The position numbers and the translations under genes are program-made. This document shows, one piece after another, positions 16,937 through 26,890 of a stretch of 47,047 nucleotides of DNA. The notes beneath the pieces are model-generated. The model saw only the letters and a program-made list of their open reading frames with translations, did no database searches and was not told where the DNA came from. The stretch is from Clostridiaceae bacterium. GTDB taxonomy: Bacteria > Bacillota > Clostridia > Acetivibrionales > DUMC01. The number at the start of each line of letters is the position of its first letter. Positions within the stretch are counted from its first letter, which is position 1. The DNA lies in contig DUMC01000131.1 in the NCBI GenBank assembly GCA_012840075.1, positions 1 through 47,047 of the forward strand. Direction: 5' to 3'.

Positions 16937-18694
16937 CTATTCATTAACCGACTTCATGGCATTTGTAAAAAAACTAACGGCATATTTCCTCCTGAATTCA
17001 CTCGGTGAACAGTTGAAACACTTTCCAAACATTTTATTGAAGCTTTGTATGTTCCTATAACCACATTTACTTGCTATGTCATTAATTTTAAAATTTGTGT
17101 TAAGTAGTAGTTCTCTTGCTTTTTCCATGCGTACCTTAATCAAATATTCCGAAAAAGTGAGTCCGATTTGTTCTCGGAATAGTCTTCCTAAATAGGATGG
17201 ACTCAAATAAACATATTCTGATAATGTATTCAAACTTATATCCTTCATGTAATTGGCATTTATATATTCTACTGCCTTTTTCACCAATTCTGTTTTATCG
17301 CTTTCCGAACATTCTTCATACTTCACGTCTGAATCCTTCACGTCCGACGATTTTATAAAATCTTTAGAATACATGATGCGATTATAATCCAATTCTTCAA
17401 AATCCTTGAGCAAACATCTTAAATCAGTATTATCCTTAAGCAAAACATTGAGCATTTTTTGCTTGTAATTTTCAATTTGCTTTTCCAGTTCTACATTCCT
17501 AATTGCTATGCTGTTTATATAAGTGACGATTCGCTTAAATGCCTCCAATCTTTTGTATTCCCATTTGTTTTTATCCAAGATATATACTTTTTCTTTTGTA
17601 TTTTGACTTTTTTCCAACATCTGTAATATATCAAGTACAGGCTGATAATACTTACTGTTCATTTTCTTTGAAAATGTATTTGCAATCAAAAGTATGAAAG
17701 ACGAGAGTAAAAAGAGCAATATACCAACCTGATTAGCCGATTTTAGAAGCTCTTCCTGTGGAACAAGCATCACATACGTCCAACCTCGTTCAGGTAACCT
17801 CATGCTGCTAAGAAAATATTTACCTGAACCCAGCGTTATGTTACCCGTCTTATATTTAGCATGTGAGTTTTCAGTTTGTCGAACGAGATCAATAATATGA
17901 TTTTCATCAAATATTATTCCCTTCTGACTTTTATCAAAGTTTTTATAAAAGATTGGTACTCCTTTTTTATCGATAATCAAAAAAATACCCCTCTGGAAAG
18001 AAATATTATATCTGATTGATTCTACCAGATCACTCATACTTATATTTATTACAATGCCATTTTTTGTTTCCGGATATGTAAGCGGCATTTCTGCTAAACA
18101 AGATAAGGGTTTTTTCCCGTCCTCCGGCATTTCGGAAGTTTCCGGTTTAATAGCTTGAATAGCTCTTTCTTCCAATAAATTGATTATTAATTTATTTTGT
18201 TTAAAACTCTCATAAATCTGTGTGCCTAAAAACCATTCTTTGCACTTAATTCCATTTTCTCCGTATGTCTTAGACTGATAGTAAGCATTTTCTCCTTCAT
18301 CAAAAAAGAAACAAATAGAATCAATACATGATACATTTCCTTTTAGCTCATTAACCTTTTTAAAAATTATATTTCTTTGTTCAAAATTCAAATTTTCTAA
18401 TGATAAAACTCCTGCATTAATAATATCTATACCGAAACTTAATATTTTTCTATCAATATCAGCTAATCTAATTTCTACCTGATCGTAGAAATTTTTAATA
18501 AAAATGGAACTTTTTTCAGTAATTTCCTCCTGTTTCGTGTTGATAAACATCCGGATTGATACCAAAGTAATTATGAACAAAATTACGAAAACAAACAGAA
18601 CAATGTCCAAAGACATCTTCGGATTATAATAATTCCCTCTATGTAAAACTTTTTTAAACCTATTAATCCCATCTAAAACCGGGATAGTTTTCAA
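16937..18694 (-). CDS. Membrane-bound AraC-family sensor-regulator
   Basis: The 585-residue protein has a transmembrane helix (about 29-48), an extracytoplasmic sensor region (about 50-320, with SICFFFDEGENAYY), a second transmembrane helix (about 323-342), a cytoplasmic linker, and a C-terminal AraC double HTH. The HTHs are LNTLSEYVYLSPSYLGRLF and INDIASKCGYRNIQSFNKMF. The layout matches YesS/YtdP-type one-component regulators of polysaccharide utilisation in Bacillus and clostridia. Start TTG 18694 lies 11 bases after AGGAGG. It stands next to the catabolic cluster on the same strand and is probably its regulator, perhaps sensing an external oligosaccharide. Confidence 0.85.
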   Translation of the reverse strand: MKTIPVLDGINRFKKVLHRGNYYNPKMSLDIVLFVFVILFIITLVSIRMFINTKQEEITEKSSIFIKNFYDQVEIRLADIDRKILSFGIDIINAGVLSLENLNFEQRNIIFKKVNELKGNVSCIDSICFFFDEGENAYYQSKTYGENGIKCKEWFLGTQIYESFKQNKLIINLLEERAIQAIKPETSEMPEDGKKPLSCLAEMPLTYPETKNGIVINISMSDLVESIRYNISFQRGIFLIIDKKGVPIFYKNFDKSQKGIIFDENHIIDLVRQTENSHAKYKTGNITLGSGKYFLSSMRLPERGWTYVMLVPQEELLKSANQVGILLFLLSSFILLIANTFSKKMNSKYYQPVLDILQMLEKSQNTKEKVYILDKNKWEYKRLEAFKRIVTYINSIAIRNVELEKQIENYKQKMLNVLLKDNTDLRCLLKDFEELDYNRIMYSKDFIKSSDVKDSDVKYEECSESDKTELVKKAVEYINANYMKDISLNTLSEYVYLSPSYLGRLFREQIGLTFSEYLIKVRMEKARELLLNTNFKINDIASKCGYRNIQSFNKMFGKCFNCSPSEFRRKYAVSFFTNAMKSVNE

Positions 18695-19206
18695 GTGTAA
18701 TCATACCTCCTTGGGGCATTTTAACATATTTTGAAAGTATTATAAAAAAGTATCATCTCTTGTTCCCCCATAGTACTACTTTTATACATTAAAAGTAAAC
18801 ACTTTGAAACCAAACATGTATGTAAACTTGTCGATTTTTAATTAACGTCACTGGTATAAATTGCACAGTCAAATTGGTGTATATTGCATCGCCTCCTTCT
18901 TTGAAGAATAGTGCGTTTTAGATGAAAGGATGCAATTTTGAATATTAACTAATAATATTAGCTGATATGTATTTATAAATTTGCCCTCTACTTTATTTTA
19001 TCATATTTTTTAGCATATACAAGTCTTGCCAACCAGATTTTTTATTTCTCTAATTACAGCTCTATCAAATAGGTTGGCTACTTTCAAGGGTTAGCTGCTT
19101 TTATATTGTGTATTTACTTTTTTATTGTGCAACCTAATTTCCCTTTGGGCAAACACTAATTTCATCAAGCATTTTACTTGGTTTATACGGGGCTTTGTTT
19201 GGTTTA
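18695..19206. other. Intergenic region between the regulator and the catabolic run
   Basis: I see no gene. The region must hold the regulator's promoter, but no good -35/-10 pair stands out. No clear terminator follows the last catabolic gene. TAGGTTG and CAACCTA segments near 19070-19140 could pair at long range. Confidence 0.4.
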
Positions 19207-20040
19207 TCAAGGATTTTGCTTTGCTTGAAGAATTTCCCTTACTAAATTTGCATTTTCATAAACCTGGTCCTTGGTTTTAGGAAACATACCTACTACGATG
19301 GCGTCAGTAGCTTTAATGTTATCAAAGGCCTCTTTAAATGCCTCTCGTACCATCTCAGTTGATTCACATTTCCTCCCTGCTCCTAAAATTTTGAAAACAA
19401 GGCATGGCTTTGAAGTAGCTCGAATAGTTTTGTACATAATAGGCTTATCTTCATCATCAAACCTTTCATTTTCATTCAATTTACCTGTAATTTCCGAACT
19501 TACTCGATCTACCTTACTCAAGTTATAAACACATACCATATAAAAATCTATATCCCAGTTATTTTCTTCGGCATATTCTACCACCTCAGGCATATGTGTA
19601 CCTAATCCGACCAACTTTCCGGTATTTCTCAAAATGGCAAGTCTCTTCTTCAGTTGATCAAATTCTCCATTTTTAAATAAAGCATCCGTCTTCGTTCCGT
19701 GGTGATAAATTGCAATTGGATTATATTTAAGTATTTGTGTGATGTTTCCTTCGTAAGATAAATATTCCGAAGCGGTTTGTGCAATCCAATGTAATTTTCC
19801 GCCCTCGTTTCTATACTCTCGAATCATGCGAAAAATATGTTTATCTCCTCTTGTTTGCATCGTATTAATTCCGCATTCTTCGCATCGGAAAAGCGTCCTT
19901 TTTATATTCTCAGTGGTAAAATAGTCTTCCATTTCTTCGTTTTTTTTAGGGGAAATATGAGAATTACCGGAGAAGGGATTACCACCTATAATTAGCCTTG
20001 TCACTTCATAATCTCCTAATTTTATTGTAGGTAACAGCAT
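19207..20040 (-). CDS. Aldo/keto-reductase-like TIM-barrel protein
   Basis: The 277-residue protein starts at ATG 20040, 8 bases after GGAAGGG; GTG 20049 overlaps that site and is less likely. The opening LGDYEVTRLIIGGNPFSG resembles the first strand of aldo/keto reductases, and segments such as GKLVGLGTHMPEVVEYAEEN fit a TIM barrel. The classic Tyr/Lys catalytic tetrad is not obvious, so it may be a divergent member or act differently. It is the last gene of the long catabolic run, 120 bases after the lyase gene. A role in reducing or rearranging a sugar acid product is an inference. Confidence 0.55.
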   Translation of the reverse strand: MLLPTIKLGDYEVTRLIIGGNPFSGNSHISPKKNEEMEDYFTTENIKRTLFRCEECGINTMQTRGDKHIFRMIREYRNEGGKLHWIAQTASEYLSYEGNITQILKYNPIAIYHHGTKTDALFKNGEFDQLKKRLAILRNTGKLVGLGTHMPEVVEYAEENNWDIDFYMVCVYNLSKVDRVSSEITGKLNENERFDDEDKPIMYKTIRATSKPCLVFKILGAGRKCESTEMVREAFKEAFDNIKATDAIVVGMFPKTKDQVYENANLVREILQAKQNP

Positions 20041-20160
20041 GTCTACCACCCTTCCAAAATCAGCCTTCCCTAAAAGATCGTTAACTGCAATTATTATAAA
20101 ACCATACTATGATTAAAAGTCCAAACAAAATAAGCTTAATTATATTATAAAAGATTAAGT

Positions 20161-22176
20161 TTAAAAATTAAAGATATAGGTACCAAATTTTTTATTTTCT
20201 ACAATTTTTTCCCCGTTGTACTCAACAAATGTGCCATCAACTAATATTACACGAGTTATTTCGCCTTTTTTAAATGAAATAACTACCATGCTTCCGTCAC
20301 TTTCCACAGAACCTACTTTTCCTACATGTGTAAGTAGGTTGGATGAATAAACTATGATGTCTTCCTCTGATTCCATTGTTATTTTTAAACCTCTTGCAAT
20401 ATCACTTGTTCCATATTTTTCTACATGTATATCAGGAAGTGTATCTCCCCTAAAAGGCATCAACATAGTAACTAATTCTCTTTCCTGATTTCTGATTATT
20501 CCTTCTATCGAAAACATAGGAGCAGGCTTATATTGTAAATCTTTATCTGCTTGCCAACCCAGCAGAGGGTCTTTTGATCCTTCATAAACAACAAATTTAT
20601 AATCTTGAGGATCTATGCAATGTACAAGTACGTTATCCTCCCCTCCGACTGTCCAACAACGCCCATTTTTAGCATCAAGTTTATAAGCTCCTGCCGGAAA
20701 CTGCCAATGTGCCGCAAAGTTTTGACCATTATCGGAACGTATTGTGTCAAAAACCAATGCGTACTTTTTCTTCAACCATAATAATACTCTGGTATGAATA
20801 CCAAATATTCCTGGCCCTTTCCCATCAGGCCAATTCCATCCATATGTACCGGGAAAATAGCTTCCTTCATACGAAGAAGCTATCACGGCCGCTTCATTAA
20901 ATATATCGGCTTTATACGTATATGGATTTGCTTCAGTTTGATTCATATTGCCTATTGTTATTGTATTATGTGCCGGCGTTGATTTAGCATAGGGTCCAAA
21001 GACATTTGACATATCATAGTCAAAAGAGCCAAGGTCACATAACAGCATGCGGCTCCCCGAATATAAACTTATACTCATTTTACTTAAATGGCAATGTCCG
21101 CCTCCCCAATTCGTTGCATCAAAAAACAAAAAGGTTGCGTCAGGTTCCCAACTATCCCTTATAAATATATGTCCGGCACATGGAAAATATTTCGAAGGAT
21201 TTTTTTCTAAGCTCCATTCATCCCCGCTTAATCCTGCTGCTTTAAGAAACTCCTCTCTTTCCTCAATCACCTTTATTCTTCCCGGACCTTTTGACCATGG
21301 ATGGCTGTTGTGAATCCCGGCAGAACTTCCATCAGGAGTTATACTGTATATATAATAATCCCACATTCTGGCCGTTTTCTCTGTATCAATATTTAACCCT
21401 AATTCCGGATAAGCTTGTGATAAATACCATAGTCTTGCAAATATACTCCACATCCATTCATGATAACCGGGTGTATGCTCTTCGTGTGATCCGTCGGCCT
21501 GTATCTGTCTGTTAAAAACTTCATTTAAATTTTTAACTGCAAATGCTTGATACTGCTCAAATCCCGGTATAAGTAAGCTGCAATAAAGTATGCAATCAAG
21601 GTGGCTTATTCGCCAATTTCCTTTTAACCTTAAATTGGCACACAGACAATCAAGTTGATTTTTAGTAGAATCTACCATCTTTTTTATAAACTCTTCATCA
21701 TAATGCGGGCTTTTAGCAAAAGTTGCCATTGTCCCCCACCAGCCGGGACGATTTCCTTGACCTAATCTAACGGAAATACCCAAAGTGCTGTCTCCGTCTC
21801 TACCGTATCTAGGAGGCCTATCCGGACTATAAGGTTCATGACTGTCTATCCAGTCTTCAATTAAACTTCTTGCAATATAAGCTAACTCTTCATCGCCTGT
21901 TTCTTTATACACTTCTGCGAGAGGTTGCAGGTAGCTAAAGGCATTAAGTGTTAATGGCCATTGAGGATGGTCAAGATGTTTTCCTTTCCAATCAATCCCC
22001 TTTAATCCTACTTCTATTTCTTGAATATAACCTCCTTTGCCGGAAAAGAGAATCTTTCCTTCCTTCAGTGCTTTAACCCATCGATAAGCATCCCCCATAT
22101 TCGGCCAAAGTCTGATTTTGCATATTTCTTCTATTCTATTACTATTTTTCACTATTTGTTCTTTTAGACTTGACAT
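20161..22176 (-). CDS. Heparinase II/III-type polysaccharide lyase-like protein
   Basis: The 671-residue protein starts at ATG 22176, 9 bases after GGAGG; the upstream in-frame ATG 22215 lacks a site. The N-terminal half (about 1-340) is an alpha/alpha-toroid-like region with DGSHEEHTPGYHEW. The C-terminal half is a heparinase II/III beta-sandwich with the active-site stretch NWGGGHCHLSKMS (about 375-387) and the usual following LLCDLGSFDYD. Such enzymes cleave uronic-acid glycosidic bonds by beta-elimination. No signal peptide is seen, so it would act in the cytoplasm on imported oligosaccharides. It sits downstream of sugar transporters and deacylating enzymes. The substrate (alginate-, heparin- or pectin-like) cannot be told. 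Confidence 0.8.
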   Translation of the reverse strand: MSSLKEQIVKNSNRIEEICKIRLWPNMGDAYRWVKALKEGKILFSGKGGYIQEIEVGLKGIDWKGKHLDHPQWPLTLNAFSYLQPLAEVYKETGDEELAYIARSLIEDWIDSHEPYSPDRPPRYGRDGDSTLGISVRLGQGNRPGWWGTMATFAKSPHYDEEFIKKMVDSTKNQLDCLCANLRLKGNWRISHLDCILYCSLLIPGFEQYQAFAVKNLNEVFNRQIQADGSHEEHTPGYHEWMWSIFARLWYLSQAYPELGLNIDTEKTARMWDYYIYSITPDGSSAGIHNSHPWSKGPGRIKVIEEREEFLKAAGLSGDEWSLEKNPSKYFPCAGHIFIRDSWEPDATFLFFDATNWGGGHCHLSKMSISLYSGSRMLLCDLGSFDYDMSNVFGPYAKSTPAHNTITIGNMNQTEANPYTYKADIFNEAAVIASSYEGSYFPGTYGWNWPDGKGPGIFGIHTRVLLWLKKKYALVFDTIRSDNGQNFAAHWQFPAGAYKLDAKNGRCWTVGGEDNVLVHCIDPQDYKFVVYEGSKDPLLGWQADKDLQYKPAPMFSIEGIIRNQERELVTMLMPFRGDTLPDIHVEKYGTSDIARGLKITMESEEDIIVYSSNLLTHVGKVGSVESDGSMVVISFKKGEITRVILVDGTFVEYNGEKIVENKKFGTYIFNF

Positions 22177-22255
22177 AGCCCTTAACCTCCATCCCGTCGC
22201 TACTGTCGGTGACATAGATTTTTTTAAAGTATTTTATAAAAATGATGGACATATT

Positions 22256-23146
22256 TCAAAACAAATCTCCTATTATCCACCTTGGCATTAAAAATCTAGC
22301 CGCTCTCGTCGGTTCAATAACCTTGCATATTTGTGTACTACCTAGAGCACTCATAAGCATGACAATCTCGTGTAAAGGAAGATTCATACGCTCCTTTAAA
22401 AACTCAGCCATATCTTTAATAGCTAATTCTACTGCACTGTCAAGATTTTTGGAAGAAGCGATAGTAGAAAAAAATTCATTATTTTCCAACAAAGGGTTTC
22501 TCAATCTAAATCCTTTTATTACCTCAAGTTTCACCTTTACAGACCCGGCTACCTCCACACCGGACACTCCGATCTCTCCATCTCCCATAGCTGCATGAAG
22601 ATCACCTAGGGCAAATAAAGCTCCCTCAACAAATATAGGCAAATAAAGTGTTGATCCGACACTAATCATTGTGTTATCCATATTTCCGCCGTGTGGTCCT
22701 GACACTCCGCAATAGCATTCGCCTATTTCGGGTGCAACACCTATCACACCTATCATTGGATTAACAGGTATCTTAATGTTTGAATTAAAAATAATTTTAT
22801 CATCTATAATGGGAACAATCTTTAAATGAGTATCTGTAAGTTCTTCGCCTAAAACTCCCAGATTTTTCCCGGTCAGCATTACACCTTTTTTATTAACGGT
22901 GATATCTTCAATACTAACTTTTAATATATCACCGGGATAAGCATCTCTTACATATATGGGACCGGTAGCAGGATTAACTCTTTCCAAATCAATATTTTCT
23001 AAAACATCCGTTTCCGACTGTATCTGATTAGCGAAGCAATCCATTGTTTCAATACATATGGTTGAACCCGAATCTACATACAAAGCGACTGGGTTTTCCT
23101 TTGAAAACTTATATATATTATATTGATTGGATAATTTATATTCCAT
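22256..23146 (-). CDS. Acetamidase/formamidase family protein
   Basis: The 296-residue protein matches the FmdA/AmdA family. It contains NPATGPIYVRDAYPGDILKV (about 57-76), the central CGVSGPHGGNMD metal-site region (about 145-156) and GDLHAAMGDGEIG (about 181-193). The family hydrolyses short amides such as formamide and acetamide. Within this sugar cluster it could remove a formyl or acetyl group from an amino sugar, an inference not testable from sequence. AAAGGTAGG precedes ATG 23146. The gap to the lyase gene downstream is 79 bases. Confidence 0.85.
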   Translation of the reverse strand: MEYKLSNQYNIYKFSKENPVALYVDSGSTICIETMDCFANQIQSETDVLENIDLERVNPATGPIYVRDAYPGDILKVSIEDITVNKKGVMLTGKNLGVLGEELTDTHLKIVPIIDDKIIFNSNIKIPVNPMIGVIGVAPEIGECYCGVSGPHGGNMDNTMISVGSTLYLPIFVEGALFALGDLHAAMGDGEIGVSGVEVAGSVKVKLEVIKGFRLRNPLLENNEFFSTIASSKNLDSAVELAIKDMAEFLKERMNLPLHEIVMLMSALGSTQICKVIEPTRAARFLMPRWIIGDLF

Positions 23147-23246
23147 TTTGACACCTACCTTTGTGTAAAGCTAAATATGCTTTCTTATTATCCTTTTTTA
23201 TCTTTTCTTATCCCTTATTACCTTTCTTATTCCTTCCTTACCCTTC

Positions 23247-25223
23247 CTATCGTGCTTTTTTAACATTGCCCACATCAGGTCGGTTATAGCAGATGATTTT
23301 CTTGTCACTAAAAGCATCCAATATCATAGGAATATCCAAATATTTCAGCACGCCGTAAAGGCTATATCGGACATCATAACGGTAAAACCTGTTGAGCACA
23401 ATGCTCTCATAAGAAGGTAGCATGTTTTCAACGTATATGGATTCAACATCATCGTTAAGTACGGCCGCAAAAAGAACATAAATTGAACTGATTCCTTTTC
23501 CAGCCATACCAATCCGCATGTTAGGACATCTTAGGTGTATATAATCACAAGCCCTCAAAATATCATATACCCTTTGCCCCGTCAACGGCTTCTCCATCAT
23601 CATGGCATTATAGTTCAGCTTATATTCCGTACCATACATTTCATAGTACGGAGTCGAACCTATATCTCCGCTTTTGATGACTCCGGTTCCTCTAGGGTCA
23701 AATACGAACACATCTCCCTCTCGCAGAAGTTTTGTCAATAGGTCATCTTCCAAATGTATATGATTTACTCCTTCATCCATAACAAGAACAGTGCATTTAT
23801 CCGCTTTTCTGCCGACAACTTCCACATACATGCCAACAACAACAATATCTTTCTCTGAGAAAAATATAACTTTGCTCTGTTTGATATCGTCCATAAAATA
23901 AGCTGAGTTATCAAGGATTATCTCAGAACTAATCCTAGGATATATTTTTTCTTTGCCGGTAGGCATATTAAGAAGTTTTTTCAGTCTGTGCTTTATCTCT
24001 TCTTTGTCGCGCGTATATGAATATTTGTGTTTTTTATAATAATCTACATTAAGTTCAAAAATAGTCCTTGCATCCGGAAATTCATCCATAACTTGTCCTG
24101 ATTTAGTGCACTGCAATGTTTTTTTATCCTCTATAGGCATGTTGGGATTTGTTACAAAGTTTCCGGGCTCTCCCTTGAAAGTTTCGATGAACCAATTAAC
24201 TACTATCTGTCGAAGCTCATCATTCAATGCATGGGTTCCTTTCGCCATTCCCAACTTTACTTTATCTTCGCAACCATATAATCTGTATACAAGCTTTGCC
24301 CTCTCATAAGTTTTAACTGTTCCTTCAATAGTGAAGTAATCGGATTCTACCCCACCAATCAGCACAGGCTTGGGTGCAAAGAAAGAGATAAAATCGTCAT
24401 GATTTGGTCCTCTTGAAATAGCACCATAGGAGATTTCTTCATTATCCATTGCTCCTCCTATTTTCATATATTCCTCTCTGGAAGTAATATAAGTTAACGG
24501 TGCAGCCGCACTTAATCTGTCATCAGCCATCATCAGCAGGGTAGACTGAATTCCTCCTCCGGAATTTCCTGTTATCCCTATCCTGGTTTCATCGACTTCA
24601 GGAATACTACATAAATAATCCATAGCTCGTATTAAATCCCATACAAGATATCGGATGATACTGCTGCCTGTAAGCTCACATTGGAAACCTAAATAAGAAT
24701 GCTCAATATGCCAACGAACAAGGCTCATTCCTGCTTCCTTGTCGAAGCATTGTATTCTTTCACCCTGAGATATTGGATCTACTGCTAAAACAATAAAACC
24801 GTTCTTTACAAGATCTATGCACATTTTTTGATAAAGGGGAGCTGCCTTTGATATTTCATAATGACCTAGTGCGAACAAAACCGCCGGAGCCTTACCTTCA
24901 ATATTTTTCGGAACATATAGATTCGAGGTAACATATATACCGGGTTGACTTTGAAAGATTATCTTCTTTATTACATACTGTTCCCTATCAATAACACCCG
25001 TACAAATATCGTTAAGAGGAGTTTTTTCAAAGTCTAATCCTCCAATAGCCTCAAAGAAAAACTTCTTAACTTCTTCTCGTCTTTTCTCAAATTCCTCAAC
25101 TGTAGAAATATTTTTTTTGATCCTCTCCTCTTCTTCAAAATATTCCATGGCTTTCCTTTCTATGTATCTAGGGAGTTGATAACTTACATTACAATAACCG
25201 TCTGCGTTCGGTCTAAAACTCAT
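23247..25223 (-). CDS. Tandem alpha/beta-hydrolase esterase (acetyl-xylan-esterase-like)
   Basis: The 658-residue protein has two alpha/beta-hydrolase-like halves. The first (about 60-350) has LGHYEISK (oxyanion-type), the nucleophile elbow GNSGGG (about residue 220) and a plausible catalytic His in KGTHALNDE. This is typical of AXE1/dienelactone-hydrolase-like carbohydrate esterases. The second (about 430-650) keeps the fold order, with FDPRGTG and IGMAGKGISSIY, but the elbow reads GKGIS with no Ser between the glycines, so it is probably inactive. ATG 25223 is preferred because AAAGGGG lies 9 bases before it; ATG 25232 touches the site. It probably deacetylates imported oligosaccharides. 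Confidence 0.75.
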   Translation of the reverse strand: MSFRPNADGYCNVSYQLPRYIERKAMEYFEEEERIKKNISTVEEFEKRREEVKKFFFEAIGGLDFEKTPLNDICTGVIDREQYVIKKIIFQSQPGIYVTSNLYVPKNIEGKAPAVLFALGHYEISKAAPLYQKMCIDLVKNGFIVLAVDPISQGERIQCFDKEAGMSLVRWHIEHSYLGFQCELTGSSIIRYLVWDLIRAMDYLCSIPEVDETRIGITGNSGGGIQSTLLMMADDRLSAAAPLTYITSREEYMKIGGAMDNEEISYGAISRGPNHDDFISFFAPKPVLIGGVESDYFTIEGTVKTYERAKLVYRLYGCEDKVKLGMAKGTHALNDELRQIVVNWFIETFKGEPGNFVTNPNMPIEDKKTLQCTKSGQVMDEFPDARTIFELNVDYYKKHKYSYTRDKEEIKHRLKKLLNMPTGKEKIYPRISSEIILDNSAYFMDDIKQSKVIFFSEKDIVVVGMYVEVVGRKADKCTVLVMDEGVNHIHLEDDLLTKLLREGDVFVFDPRGTGVIKSGDIGSTPYYEMYGTEYKLNYNAMMMEKPLTGQRVYDILRACDYIHLRCPNMRIGMAGKGISSIYVLFAAVLNDDVESIYVENMLPSYESIVLNRFYRYDVRYSLYGVLKYLDIPMILDAFSDKKIICYNRPDVGNVKKAR

Positions 25224-25267
25224 TATTAACATCCCCTTTTACACTAACTTCATTAGATCTTCTGTTT

Positions 25268-26077
25268 TTATTCCTCATTCTTGATCTGACGTTGATGTTC
25301 ATCTAACTTTCTTATGGCATCTGCCAGCTTTTTAGCCATAGCTTCTATGTAAGCCAGTCCTGCATCAGCGTTTGCATCCGCTCTGGGCCTTACATGCATG
25401 GTTTCTGAAAGATAGTCATGTCCGACTTCGCTAATCTCAAAAACTTTACGTAAAGATGGAGGTTCAAATTGGGTATTAGGCTCTCCGAATTCCTCAACTG
25501 CTTCCCAAATCAGTCTTTTGGCTTTTTCCAACAACTCTGTTTTCCCGTATTTTTTTATTCCTCCGAGCATTGCGGATGCTTCATAAGAAGACGGATCATT
25601 TAATCCATACTCTTGCCATACCTTTCTAATCTCCGGATACACCCTTTGAACCTGACCGGTAAATATAGCCAGCACAGGGATTCCGGTACGCTTAAACACC
25701 CTGCTGGCTACGGAATACACCATCTCTCTGCCGCCACCATGACCATTTACCAGTAAAAGCTTCTTAAAGCCCATGTTCAATATATTCATGCACACTTCTT
25801 CCAGGTAATTTCCCATATTTTTAGAACGTATGTCAATCGTTCCGGGCCATACTCGAAGCCCTCCTATCCATGATAAGGGAACCATTGGAAATAAAACTCC
25901 GCCAGAATATTCTGCGGTGCAATCTGCCAAAGCCTGAGTAATAAAGCTGTCGCAACCTAAAAGCAGATGAGGACCGTGCTGTTCTACGGATCCTATGGGA
26001 AGTACGGCCACATCCTTGCCTTCCTCAATCAAATTATCCAAATCCATCGGGAACATATCTTCCAGCTTATATATCAT
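25268..26077 (-). CDS. Creatininase-family metal-dependent amidohydrolase
   Basis: The 269-residue protein keeps the creatininase metal ligands: Glu32 and His34 in GSVEQHGPHL, Asp43, and His113 in VNGHGGG. Family members cleave cyclic amides or peptide-like bonds (creatinine amidohydrolase, formamide hydrolases of cofactor synthesis, MftE). It follows a second, degenerate family member with only a 14-base gap, so the two are likely translated together and may form a mixed hexamer. The substrate here is unknown. Confidence 0.88.
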   Translation of the reverse strand: MIYKLEDMFPMDLDNLIEEGKDVAVLPIGSVEQHGPHLLLGCDSFITQALADCTAEYSGGVLFPMVPLSWIGGLRVWPGTIDIRSKNMGNYLEEVCMNILNMGFKKLLLVNGHGGGREMVYSVASRVFKRTGIPVLAIFTGQVQRVYPEIRKVWQEYGLNDPSSYEASAMLGGIKKYGKTELLEKAKRLIWEAVEEFGEPNTQFEPPSLRKVFEISEVGHDYLSETMHVRPRADANADAGLAYIEAMAKKLADAIRKLDEHQRQIKNEE

Positions 26078-26091
26078 AAATTCATACCTCC

Positions 26092-26871
26092 CTATCTTAA
26101 GCCTCTGTCAAATCTAGCCCTTGATATGTAATATGCATATTCTTTGAGTGCTTCTACAGCCGGAACCTTTTCCTCAACCCACTTATTAATAGCGGCAACA
26201 GCTTCATCTACGAGCACTGTTTCTACAGGCAGGATCTCATATTCATCTTTTTTAAAGTGATATCCCATCCTGCCTAACTTGCGAAGTTCGCTTAAAGGGT
26301 ATCTCTCGCTTAAAGGTCCTTTGAATTTGCCAAAATGTTTTTTATTCTCTGCCAGAAGCCTTTCAAGAAGATCTTCCCTTCCGCAAAGTTTTAAACAGGC
26401 AGCTACAAGTGAAGTTACACGGGTATTTTCATCCTTCGCTTCAGGAAAAGGAATTTGATCAGGTGAAATCCATGCAATGGGAAGATCTTTTTCCTGGAAA
26501 AACTCGGCAATCACATAATAAAGTTCTTTAAAATAGCTAACAAAAATTATCCTTCTGAAGCCATTTTCCATCAATTCCTTGCTGATGTCATAGGTATAAT
26601 CGTAAAGGATTTTGGCATCAACGCTCATCGACCCGGCTCCGCTATAAGTATCATATAGCGTACTGTAAGGCAAAACCGGAAGACAGTATCCTCTATTCCT
26701 TTTTGCCAGTGCCTCGGATATTGCATAGACTACAAAACACTTGGAGGCTAAAGGTAAATGGGGACCCAGTCTTTCAATAGATCCCATAGGAACAAAAACC
26801 AAATCTCCACCCTCTTCCAGGTATTTCTTACACTCCCTTGATGTAATCTCTGCCATTTGAACCGTATTCAT
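26092..26871 (-). CDS. Creatininase-family paralogue lacking its metal ligands
   Basis: The 259-residue protein aligns over its length with the neighbouring creatininase. The block GSIERLGPHLPLASK retains Glu33 but has Leu35 and Lys44 where His and Asp bind metal, and NGHGGG is replaced by VSYFKEL. It is otherwise intact, in frame and has no stops, so it looks like a maintained pseudoenzyme and not a decaying gene. A structural or regulatory partner of the active paralogue is plausible. The start is ATG 26871; a recognisable ribosome binding site (GGGGGGCAGG-type) lies just upstream. Confidence 0.75.
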   Translation of the reverse strand: MNTVQMAEITSRECKKYLEEGGDLVFVPMGSIERLGPHLPLASKCFVVYAISEALAKRNRGYCLPVLPYSTLYDTYSGAGSMSVDAKILYDYTYDISKELMENGFRRIIFVSYFKELYYVIAEFFQEKDLPIAWISPDQIPFPEAKDENTRVTSLVAACLKLCGREDLLERLLAENKKHFGKFKGPLSERYPLSELRKLGRMGYHFKKDEYEILPVETVLVDEAVAAINKWVEEKVPAVEALKEYAYYISRARFDRGLR

Positions 26872-26890
26872 ATTAACCTGCCCCCCAAAT

